64,000 bases of DNA from Parapedobacter flavus (GTDB lineage: Bacteria; Bacteroidota; Bacteroidia; Sphingobacteriales; Sphingobacteriaceae): positions 62,001 through 126,000 of the forward strand of contig NZ_JAYKZZ010000018.1 of assembly GCF_035818675.1 (NCBI RefSeq), given 5' to 3'. Shown here in pieces: positions 58,022-64,000 of this stretch. How positions within the stretch are numbered: the stretch's first letter is position 1; each line of letters begins with the position of its first letter. Position numbers and translations under genes: made by a program. Below the pieces are notes generated by a model. The model ran no database searches and was not told the origin of the DNA. It saw only the letters and a program-made list of their open reading frames with translations.

Positions 58022-58216
58022 TTAAGAGCCAATATTATAGAACAATTCCAGCATGTTACTCGATGCTTTATCCATTCCGAAAATAAGCAGCGCGATAATG
58101 ATGGATGCAACTAATACGACCACGGCCGAATTCTGCAGTTGCCCCCAAGTGGGCCAAGTGACCTTCTGGGTCATCTCGACATAGGAGTCTTTTATAAATT
58201 CAAGTACGTTTGCCAT
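58022..58216 (-). CDS. secE: Preprotein translocase subunit SecE
   Basis: A 64-residue inner-membrane subunit of SecYEG. I begin at ATG 58216 (MANVLEFIKDSYVEM), because the longer frame runs into tRNA-Trp. The conserved amphipathic segment with KVTWPTWGQL is followed by a single membrane helix (SAVVVLVASIIIALLIFGM). It lies between tRNA-Trp and nusG in the usual bacterial order. Confidence 0.95.
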   Translation of the reverse strand: MANVLEFIKDSYVEMTQKVTWPTWGQLQNSAVVVLVASIIIALLIFGMDKASSNMLELFYNIGS

Positions 58217-58231
58217 TCTGTCGATAATTAG

Positions 58232-58302
58232 CACGGGCACCAGGATTCGAACCCAGATCAAAGGTTTTGGAGACCTCTATTCTACCATTGAACTATGCCC
58301 GT
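58232..58302 (-). tRNA. tRNA-Trp (anticodon CCA)
   Basis: A cloverleaf can be drawn on the minus strand: acceptor ACGGGCA with TGCCCGT, D arm with AATGGTA loop, anticodon loop CTCCAAA giving CCA, and T arm with GGTTCGAATC. The CCA end is not encoded. It lies between tuf and secE, 15 bp before secE. Confidence 0.95.
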
Positions 58303-58315
58303 GTATTTTAGACAC

Positions 58316-58350
58316 GATTAGCTAATCAGCACTTTACTGATTAGCTAATC
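58316..58350 (-). repeat. Paired palindromes between tuf and tRNA-Trp
   Basis: The 12 bp palindrome GATTAGCTAATC occurs at 58316-58327 and again at 58339-58350, 23 bp apart. Together they also form a 14 bp stem (58316-58329 with 58337-58350) around the 7 nt loop CACTTTA. No T-run follows, so a processing site or a protein-binding site is as likely as a terminator. Confidence 0.75.
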
Positions 58351-58354
58351 GGCT

Positions 58355-58386
58355 AAATAAATCCGATCCCAAGGACCGATTTATTT
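58355..58386 (-). repeat. Hairpin covering the tuf stop codon
   Basis: AAATAAATC (58355-58363) pairs with GATTTATTT (58378-58386) around a 14 nt loop; the tuf stop codon TAA lies in one arm. It is A/T-rich and weak, so an mRNA 3'-end stability role is possible but unproven. Confidence 0.4.
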
Positions 58387-59568
58387 GATGATTTCAGTTA
58401 CCTGTCCGGCACCTACCGTTCTACCACCTTCACGGATAGCGAAACGAAGGCCTTTTTCCATCGCGATAGCGTTGATCAATTTCACAGTGATTGTTACGTT
58501 ATCACCAGGCATAACCATCTCTACGCCATCAGGCAATGCAATCTCTCCGGTTACGTCTGTGGTACGGAAATAGAATTGCGGACGGTATTTGTTAAAGAAT
58601 GGGGTATGGCGACCACCTTCTGCTTTTGACAATACGTAAACTTCCGCCTTGAACTCGGTGTGCGGAGTTACGGTACCTGGCTTACAGATAACCATACCAC
58701 GGCGGATATCGGTCTTCTCAATACCACGCAACAACAGCCCCACGTTATCACCAGCTTCACCGTAATCCAAAATCTTACGGAACATTTCCACCCCTGTTAC
58801 AGTAGACTTCAGGTTCTCAGCACCCATTCCAAGGATCTCAACCGGATCGCCCGAGTTGATAACACCACGCTCGATACGGCCTGTAGCCACAGTACCACGG
58901 CCAGTGATAGAGAATACGTCTTCAATCGGCATCAGGAACGGAAGGTCTGTCAACCGCGGAGGAATCGGGATGTGCGAATCTACCGCATCCATCAATTCCA
59001 TGATTTTATCTACCCACTGTTCTTCGCCGTTCAAACCACCAAGGGCAGAACCGCGGATTACCGGGATATCGTCGCCTGGGTATTCGTAGAATGACAGCAA
59101 CTCACGGATTTCCATTTCCACCAAATCCAACAGTTCGGGGTCATCCACCAAGTCAACTTTGTTCATAAACACAACCAGCGCAGGAACGCCTACTTGGCGA
59201 GCCAACAGGATGTGCTCACGTGTTTGAGGCATGGGGCCGTCGGTAGCAGCTACCACGATGATGGCACCGTCCATTTGGGCAGCACCCGTAACCATGTTTT
59301 TCACATAGTCGGCGTGACCCGGGCAGTCAACGTGCGCATAGTGACGGTTTGCAGTTTGATATTCAACGTGTGATGTATTAATGGTGATACCACGCTCTTT
59401 TTCTTCCGGAGCGGAGTCAATCGAATCAAATGAACGGGCTTCAGAAAACCCCTTTTCCGCCAATACCTTTGTAATTGCAGCGGTAGTGGTTGTCTTACCG
59501 TGGTCAACGTGACCGATCGTACCAATGTTTAAGTGCGGCTTACTGCGGTCAAATTTCTCTTTTGCCAT
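58381..59568 (-). CDS. tuf: Elongation factor Tu
   Basis: A 395-residue GTPase that brings aminoacyl-tRNA to the ribosome. G1 is GHVDHGKTT (from residue 18), the G3 motif is DCPGHADY, and G4 is NKVD. Domains 2 and 3 are complete to the typical ending GRTVGAGQVTEIIK. It begins MAKEKFDRSKPHLNIGTIG. It follows tRNA-Thr(GGT) and is probably made from the tRNA operon promoter, because no promoter is visible in the 63 bp gap. Confidence 0.98.
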   Translation of the reverse strand: MAKEKFDRSKPHLNIGTIGHVDHGKTTTTAAITKVLAEKGFSEARSFDSIDSAPEEKERGITINTSHVEYQTANRHYAHVDCPGHADYVKNMVTGAAQMDGAIIVVAATDGPMPQTREHILLARQVGVPALVVFMNKVDLVDDPELLDLVEMEIRELLSFYEYPGDDIPVIRGSALGGLNGEEQWVDKIMELMDAVDSHIPIPPRLTDLPFLMPIEDVFSITGRGTVATGRIERGVINSGDPVEILGMGAENLKSTVTGVEMFRKILDYGEAGDNVGLLLRGIEKTDIRRGMVICKPGTVTPHTEFKAEVYVLSKAEGGRHTPFFNKYRPQFYFRTTDVTGEIALPDGVEMVMPGDNVTITVKLINAIAMEKGLRFAIREGGRTVGAGQVTEIIK

Positions 59569-59631
59569 GTTTATGCGAATTAGTAATTTAAAATTTTAAT
59601 GTATAAATGTTAACCCTATGTTACCCTTACG

Positions 59632-59703
<72 letters not shown>

Positions 59704-59780
59704 TTTTGTGCTTACAATCAAACCCCGTCAATTCACCAACTTGATGGGCTGACGGAGCATGCATGCCTAAACACCTTATG

Positions 59781-59853
59781 AGCGGAAGACGGGCCTCGAA
59801 CCCGCAACCTATAGCTTGGAAGGCTATCGCTCTACCAATTGAGCTACTTCCGC
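59781..59853 (-). tRNA. tRNA-Gly (anticodon TCC)
   Basis: Minus-strand cloverleaf: acceptor GCGGAAG with CTTCCGC, D stem GCTC/GAGC, anticodon arm TAGCC-TTCCAAG-style loop giving TCC, and T arm GGGTTCGAGGCCC. The CCA end is not encoded. Confidence 0.95.
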
Positions 59854-59859
59854 TTTGTG

Positions 59860-59940
59860 TGGGGGGAGAAGGATTCGAACCTTCGAAGCCGAAGCAACGG
59901 ATTTACAGTCCGTCCCATTTGACCGCTCTGGAATCCCCCC
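59860..59940 (-). tRNA. tRNA-Tyr (anticodon GTA)
   Basis: An 81 nt class II tRNA on the minus strand. Acceptor GGGGGGA pairs with TCCCCCC, the discriminator is A, the anticodon loop CTGTAAA gives GTA, and a long variable arm (GCTTCGGC region) is present, as expected of bacterial tRNA-Tyr. Confidence 0.95.
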
Positions 59941-59951
59941 AGTTTTTTTTG

Positions 59952-60024
<73 letters not shown>

Positions 60025-60059
60025 AAAACCTCAAAAAACACCCCTTTTCTTAGGGACTG

Positions 60060-60089
60060 CAAAGATATACAAACTTGGTTTAATACAAA
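60060..60089 (-). promoter_or_regulatory. Promoter of the tRNA-tuf operon
   Basis: Minus strand TTTG (60086-60089), 18 bp, TATCTTTG (60060-60067), a full match to the Bacteroidota pattern. Transcription would begin near 60053, about 30 nt before tRNA-Thr(TGT). Confidence 0.6.
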
Positions 60090-60162
60090 AATTATTTACA
60101 AAAATCTAAACGGGGTATGGCATCCCTATATAAACACGATGCTGCATTCCGCTTCTTATCTG

Positions 60163-60170
60163 TATCTTCG
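60163..60170 (+). promoter_or_regulatory. -7-like element for the barrel protein gene
   Basis: TATCTTCG differs from TAnnTTTG at one base and lies 17 bp before ATG 60187. It supports that ATG over the in-frame ATG at 60139. Confidence 0.35.
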
Positions 60171-60186
60171 CCGCATAAATCACACT

Positions 60187-61344
60187 ATGGGAGTCGTCAT
60201 ACAACATTGTTTCCTCTTCCTGGCCTTATCGGGTATCGTATTTCCCGCCATCGCGCAGGAGCGGAAAAACCTTTGGGATCACCCGCTCATCAAGCGCTTC
60301 ATCTCCCCCGAGAAAGACACCTCACGGTCGGCCGGTTTCGTGGTGCTGCCCGCATTGGGATACGCACAGGAAACCGGATTGGAATTTGGCTTGGTGGGTG
60401 TTTATAATTTCTATGCCAACAAGGCGGATACGACCATCCGTACCTCCAACGTTACCTTCATTGGTACGTTCACCACCCAACGGCAAACCAATCTCAAATT
60501 GGAATCTGACATCTGGACCACCGGCAATCGATACCATTACATCAGCGAACTCCGCTTCCGTAATTTCCCGTTCAATTTTTACGGACTTGGAAACGAAACA
60601 GTGGCACAGGATAAAGATGTGGTGCTCATGCAATGGATCCGGGTGCGGCTGGAGGGCGAACGCGAGCTCGCCACCAACTATTATGGCGGATTCAACATCG
60701 CTTATGAACGCTACCATTTTTCCGATGAGGAAAGCGGCGGAATCTTTGAAAGCATGCAACCCTATGGACATGAAGGCGGATACCACCTCCTATTGGGCAT
60801 CTCCCAATTGTACGATACCCGAAACCGGAACACGTATACCACCAAGGGCCATTATGCGCGGGTCAAATATGCATATTCGCCGGGCTTCGGTGGCGGCACC
60901 AACTTCCGGGGCAGCTTGGTCGATGTTGATCTGCGTACGTTCTTCCCCCTCACCGGCGAACTCACCTTGGGCTTGAACGCCAATTACGAAACATCCTTCG
61001 GCAATCGGGTACCCTTTTATGTTTATCGCGAATTGGGCGGCGATATGATGATGCGGGGTTACTATAACGGTCGTTACCGCGACCGGAGCTTGTTGGCTGC
61101 GCAAGGCGAATTGCGTTACCGCTTCCATCCGCGGTTGGGTGTGGCTGGGTTCGCCGGCACCGGTTCTACTTACCACGATGGGCTGTCCAATACGCGATTC
61201 GTGCCATCTTTCGGCGGTGGCATCCGTTACTTCTTCGATCTGGAACACCAAAGCAGCATCCGGCTGGAATATGGCTTCGGCGAAAAGCGACCGGGTGAAA
61301 AACGGCAAGGCGGGTTCTACCTCGCGCTGAGCGAAGCATTCTAA
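60187..61344 (+). CDS. BamA/TamA-family outer-membrane barrel protein
   Basis: A 385-residue outer-membrane protein. The start ATG 60187 gives a clear signal peptide (MGVVIQHCFLFLALSGIVFPAIA). From about residue 55 the sequence alternates as beta strands to a terminal barrel signal ending in GGFYLALSEAF. Phrases such as PALGYAQETGLEFGLVGVYNF and GGDMMMRGYYNGRYRDRSLLAAQGELRYRF are typical of the Omp85 C-terminal domain (the MRGY stretch corresponds to the conserved loop 6 region). POTRA domains are absent, so it is not the essential BamA itself. Partner and cargo are unknown. A terminator follows. Confidence 0.85.
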   Translation: MGVVIQHCFLFLALSGIVFPAIAQERKNLWDHPLIKRFISPEKDTSRSAGFVVLPALGYAQETGLEFGLVGVYNFYANKADTTIRTSNVTFIGTFTTQRQTNLKLESDIWTTGNRYHYISELRFRNFPFNFYGLGNETVAQDKDVVLMQWIRVRLEGERELATNYYGGFNIAYERYHFSDEESGGIFESMQPYGHEGGYHLLLGISQLYDTRNRNTYTTKGHYARVKYAYSPGFGGGTNFRGSLVDVDLRTFFPLTGELTLGLNANYETSFGNRVPFYVYRELGGDMMMRGYYNGRYRDRSLLAAQGELRYRFHPRLGVAGFAGTGSTYHDGLSNTRFVPSFGGGIRYFFDLEHQSSIRLEYGFGEKRPGEKRQGGFYLALSEAF

Positions 61345-61367
61345 CGTTTAAGCATGTATCTCGTGAA

Positions 61368-61401
61368 AAAGGCTGCTTTCCGACCATGGAAAGCAGCCTT
61401 T
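61368..61401. terminator. Bidirectional terminator between convergent genes
   Basis: A perfect 14 bp stem, AAAGGCTGCTTTCC (61368-61381) with GGAAAGCAGCCTTT (61388-61401), has the loop GACCAT. A run of T follows on the minus strand and a shorter one on the plus strand. It sits between the barrel gene (+) and the lipoprotein gene (-). Confidence 0.85.
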
Positions 61402-61436
61402 CTCAATCAGCCTGCATTTGAGCGAACCGGGTGAAA

Positions 61437-62951
61437 TCAGAACCCGTGCTCCAAAATCTCTTCCCATTCCGTATCGAGCGCAACGGAAAAGCCATTGATC
61501 GCACCGGAATCTCCGAGTAAGTTGCCGGTAAGTCGCAGTATTTGGTTATTTCGTAAATCTTCGGTTATCGTTACCGTATTGAGTATCACATCACCTTCAC
61601 CATAAGCTATCAACTCATAGCTGATACTCCCTCCAACATCAATCAAGCCGAAAAATTGGTGTAAGGCGATGTGATCTTCAGCGAAATCAAAATCACTGAA
61701 CTGAATACGCTCGACCTCCGATTCTTCTTTCGCAGCGGGCATACCGAATGGCGTGTATAGAAAATTGTCGTGTAGCCGAACAATTTCAATCTTTTTGACC
61801 CGTTGAAGGTTAGTCTCCGAATCCGTGAAGTCGAACTCGACCAAACTGTAGCATCGGTTCAGTGTCACCGTCTCTTCCACATTGGCTTCGTCGACTATTA
61901 CACTCTCCAATAATGCGGCATAAGAGACCGCTCGATAATCGTCAAAGTGCTGACCAAAATAAAACTCACTTGCATGGGTTAAATTCTCGGGGAGCAGCAC
62001 GCCTTTCTCCGATCGATACGCTACAAAAAGCACATCGTAATTGCCATCCGCCAGATTCACATCGAGTGTACCACCATCACCAAGGGCATCCATCGGGAGC
62101 TGCTGTTGCTGCACCACACTGCCATCTTCGGATGAGAAGATGTAATAATGCAATGTGCTGGGTGTGGTTGGGGCTTCAGTCTCCATATTGTATACGCCCG
62201 AAAGGCGGATGTTGTCGAGATGAACTACGCCTCCACTTTCACTGTATTCTTTGCCTTCGCCGCGATCTCCAGCCAAAAAAACCATCTTGAAAAGCACCAT
62301 ATCTACGTCAGTGAATTCAGCAAAATCAGCAATTTCAAAGGTGTACGCGTTCCATTGTGTACTCTTCGTTTTCTCAAATTGATTGCTCGCACTCCATTCT
62401 TTATATGTTACTCCATCGTCTACGGAATATAAAAATGAAAAATCTTTGGGACCTGTATCTGAGCTTTTTATATCAAAGGCCAGTGCCGCTAAATTTTCGA
62501 CAGCATTAATCGGCAAACTGATTGTCAGTGAGCTTGCACCAGTGATCTTAAGTGCATGGCCCGCCTCAAATGGGGCCAACGCATGCCCATTAACGAAGTT
62601 CGAGCTTTTTCCCTCAAACGCGATCACCGCCCCTACCTCATCCACAGCAACATCCGGCACCAAATCCTCGTTATTAAACGACCAGTAATATAAGTACTGC
62701 GGTTCCACCCTGGGTTCGATATTCTTCAATGCCTGTAGTCCCTTACCCGCCGCCCCGAGCGCCAAGCGGGCGGTGCCCTGCGAGCCATCCATAGGCCTCG
62801 TCTCCGCCGTGAAACCCTCCAGTTTAAATGTCACATTCCTTAATTCGTCTGTCGGCAGCGGAGGAATGTCCCGCTTGCAGCCGGACAGAAAAAAACTGGT
62901 CAATAAAAAAACGTATAACGAACCCCTCAAAAGATGGCGTAATGATTTCAT
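61437..62951 (-). CDS. Lipoprotein of unknown function with beta-sandwich-like regions
   Basis: A 504-residue lipoprotein (lipobox FLSGC, Cys25) that I cannot assign to a named family. After a linker, residues about 85-250 look like a carbohydrate-binding or LamG-like sandwich (YLYYWSFNNEDLVPD; LAALAFDIKSSDTGPKDFSFLYS; VVHLDNIRLSGVY). The C-terminal half (about 260-504) has alternating strands reminiscent of fimbrillin-associated (FimB/Mfa2-type) proteins, for example LADGNYDVLFVAYR and the final NNQILRLTGNLLG. A surface role is likely. No catalytic motif is seen. It stands alone between terminators. Confidence 0.7.
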   Translation of the reverse strand: MKSLRHLLRGSLYVFLLTSFFLSGCKRDIPPLPTDELRNVTFKLEGFTAETRPMDGSQGTARLALGAAGKGLQALKNIEPRVEPQYLYYWSFNNEDLVPDVAVDEVGAVIAFEGKSSNFVNGHALAPFEAGHALKITGASSLTISLPINAVENLAALAFDIKSSDTGPKDFSFLYSVDDGVTYKEWSASNQFEKTKSTQWNAYTFEIADFAEFTDVDMVLFKMVFLAGDRGEGKEYSESGGVVHLDNIRLSGVYNMETEAPTTPSTLHYYIFSSEDGSVVQQQQLPMDALGDGGTLDVNLADGNYDVLFVAYRSEKGVLLPENLTHASEFYFGQHFDDYRAVSYAALLESVIVDEANVEETVTLNRCYSLVEFDFTDSETNLQRVKKIEIVRLHDNFLYTPFGMPAAKEESEVERIQFSDFDFAEDHIALHQFFGLIDVGGSISYELIAYGEGDVILNTVTITEDLRNNQILRLTGNLLGDSGAINGFSVALDTEWEEILEHGF

Positions 62952-63143
62952 TAGATAAATAGTTTAATGGTTTATAAAAAAGTACCGGGTGAGTGGCATG
63001 GGAGCCACTCACCAATATTCTCAAATAGGTACGACGGTGCCCAACACATGAGATGAGGTGTCGGGGATAAAAATAGTCTATTAGATAAAAAAAGTCAAGA
63101 AAAACCGTAAAATTTATCAAAATAGTTTAGTCCGGTTAAGAAA

Positions 63144-63734
63144 TCACGTTAGGTTTTTGCTGGCTTTCGGATAACTTTCCTTTAAACGTTGGATTTCGTA
63201 TACAAGGAAAATTGCCTCGGCTAGCTTTTCAAAATAGGCCATCACCTTGAATGGCTCTTTTACATTATTGAAGAGCCCCTCGCTCCCCTCCTTATAAGCG
63301 TGGATCAGTAAATCATCAATAAACTCATGCCATTCGCTAAGGCTATGAAAGGCAAAAAAATCATCCAGAAACACGCGGATATCATTCATCTCATCGCGAT
63401 TCAAACAGCTGAAATTGTTCTCATAGCTCCGTACATTTCCGGACTTCAAATCTAGTTTGCCACAATACAGGACAAACAGAATCTCAACGACTTTGATGAC
63501 CTGAATTTGGTTATATGCATAACTTTTATGGATGCCCTCAAAGAATTCTTCACGATAGGAATAGGCGGTTTTCACGAGATCAAGGATATCCCGATTTAAG
63601 TAATACAACGCGGTTTCCCGTTCACAAAGTTCTTCGATATAAGTGAGAGGGTTTTCAATCTCCTCAGCACTCAGGTGCCGGAAGCGGGCTTGGTTTACTG
63701 GCGCCGGGTTTAAAGGATGCTGATTGTTGTCCAT
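63144..63734 (-). CDS. Uncharacterised all-helical protein
   Basis: A 196-residue protein, without signal peptide or membrane segment, that I do not recognise. I start at ATG 63734 (MDNNQHPLNPAPVNQARF); the longer frame would begin at a GTG upstream. After a proline-rich N-terminus, the chain looks entirely helical, with acidic and aromatic patterns (LCERETALYYLNRDILDLVKTAYSY; FLDDFFAFHSLSEWHEFIDDLL). It is well supported as a gene by a strong promoter and codon-like composition. The partial gene upstream is followed by a terminator, so this gene is its own unit. Confidence 0.7.
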   Translation of the reverse strand: MDNNQHPLNPAPVNQARFRHLSAEEIENPLTYIEELCERETALYYLNRDILDLVKTAYSYREEFFEGIHKSYAYNQIQVIKVVEILFVLYCGKLDLKSGNVRSYENNFSCLNRDEMNDIRVFLDDFFAFHSLSEWHEFIDDLLIHAYKEGSEGLFNNVKEPFKVMAYFEKLAEAIFLVYEIQRLKESYPKASKNLT

Positions 63735-63772
63735 GATTAACACGATTTAAGTTTAACTTCAATTCAATACCA

Positions 63773-63803
63773 CAAAGATACTATCTTTTGATACATGTTG
63801 CAA
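63773..63803 (-). promoter_or_regulatory. Promoter of the uncharacterised gene, overlapping a palindrome
   Basis: Minus strand TTG (63801-63803), 20 bp, TATCTTTG (63773-63780). The region also reads CAAAGATA-C-TATCTTTTG (63773-63790), a near-perfect inverted repeat across the -7 element that could be an operator. Confidence 0.6.
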
Positions 63804-63856
63804 TTAAAAAGCTAATATTCTTATCGTTTAATACGGTAACAGACTAATAACCAATC

Positions 63857-63894
63857 AAAAAAATCCCGCCACACCTTTCACAGCATGGACGGGA
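63857..63894 (-). terminator. Terminator after the partial gene at the right edge
   Basis: On the minus strand TCCCG-(T)-CCA pairs with TGG-CGGGA around a 14 nt loop and is followed by seven T. It lies 28 bp after the stop at 63922 and ends that transcript. Confidence 0.7.
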
Positions 63895-63921
63895 AATAAC
63901 AATATCCAATTAAAATCTAGT

Positions 63922-64000
63922 TCAGGACTTATTGACCGACAACGCCTGTTCAATCATAAACTGTAAACTTTGACGGTGCGCCACCGTTTGTGCGTCGGCA
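63922..64000 (-). CDS. C-terminal end of a gene that runs off the right edge
   Basis: An open frame without start ends at TGA 63922-63924. The last 25 codons read as helical, charged protein (VAHRQSLQFMIEQAL then SVNKS). It is followed by a good terminator, which supports a real gene. The family cannot be told from so short a piece. Confidence 0.55.
   Translation of the reverse strand, partial: ADAQTVAHRQSLQFMIEQALSVNKS

Overview
The window looks like chromosome of a free-living Bacteroidota, most likely a Sphingobacteriaceae relative such as Parapedobacter, Olivibacter or Sphingobacterium. Supporting signs are tandem SusC/SusD pairs, a type IX secretion sorting domain, the long IspG form, DUF4397 and DUF1735 lipoproteins, a BamA-like outer-membrane protein, and many promoters of the Bacteroidota type (TTTG or TTG, about 18-20 bp, then TAnnTTTG). 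Base composition is moderate, roughly half G+C. The genus is inference, because no 16S gene is present.

Region 1 (1-22369) is a polysaccharide utilisation locus, entirely on the minus strand and closely packed. It reads from susC1 (start 21748) through susD1, susC2, susD2, a DUF1735 surface lipoprotein, a GH99 endo-alpha-mannosidase, a sulfatase, a sulfatase fused to a GH92 alpha-mannosidase, a sulfatase with a LamG domain, a further sulfatase, and a sulfatase that runs off the left edge. The enzyme set points to a sulfated alpha-mannan or sulfated high-mannose glycan. Two unusual points stand out: the single-chain sulfatase-GH92 enzyme, and an in-frame amber codon that cuts off the last strand of the LamG domain exactly in register. 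No regulator is visible. The susC1 leader is long and carries a possible antisense promoter.

Region 2 (22370-46760) is mixed core genome: a VOC protein, a DinB protein, parE, purU, an RNA methyltransferase, an Mla-type lipid ABC transporter, an SDR, a PspC/LiaF/RDD envelope operon, ispG, a T9SS sorting-domain protein, an amino-acid permease, an AcpH-like protein, tyrS, a DUF4397 lipoprotein, ftsK, lolA, a lytic transglycosylase, a pseudouridine synthase, a MazG-like protein and a radical SAM protein.

Region 3 (46781-60089) is the translation/transcription supercluster on the minus strand: tRNA-Thr(TGT), tRNA-Tyr(GTA), tRNA-Gly(TCC), tRNA-Thr(GGT), tuf, tRNA-Trp(CCA), secE, nusG, rplK, rplA, rplJ, rplL, rpoB and rpoC, closed by a strong terminator. 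The order matches the classic thrU-tyrU-glyT-thrT-tufB / secE-nusG-rplKAJL-rpoBC arrangement of Escherichia coli.

Region 4 (60163-64000) holds a BamA/TamA-type barrel protein, two poorly characterised proteins (a lipoprotein and an all-helical cytosolic protein), and the 3' end of a gene that continues past the right edge.
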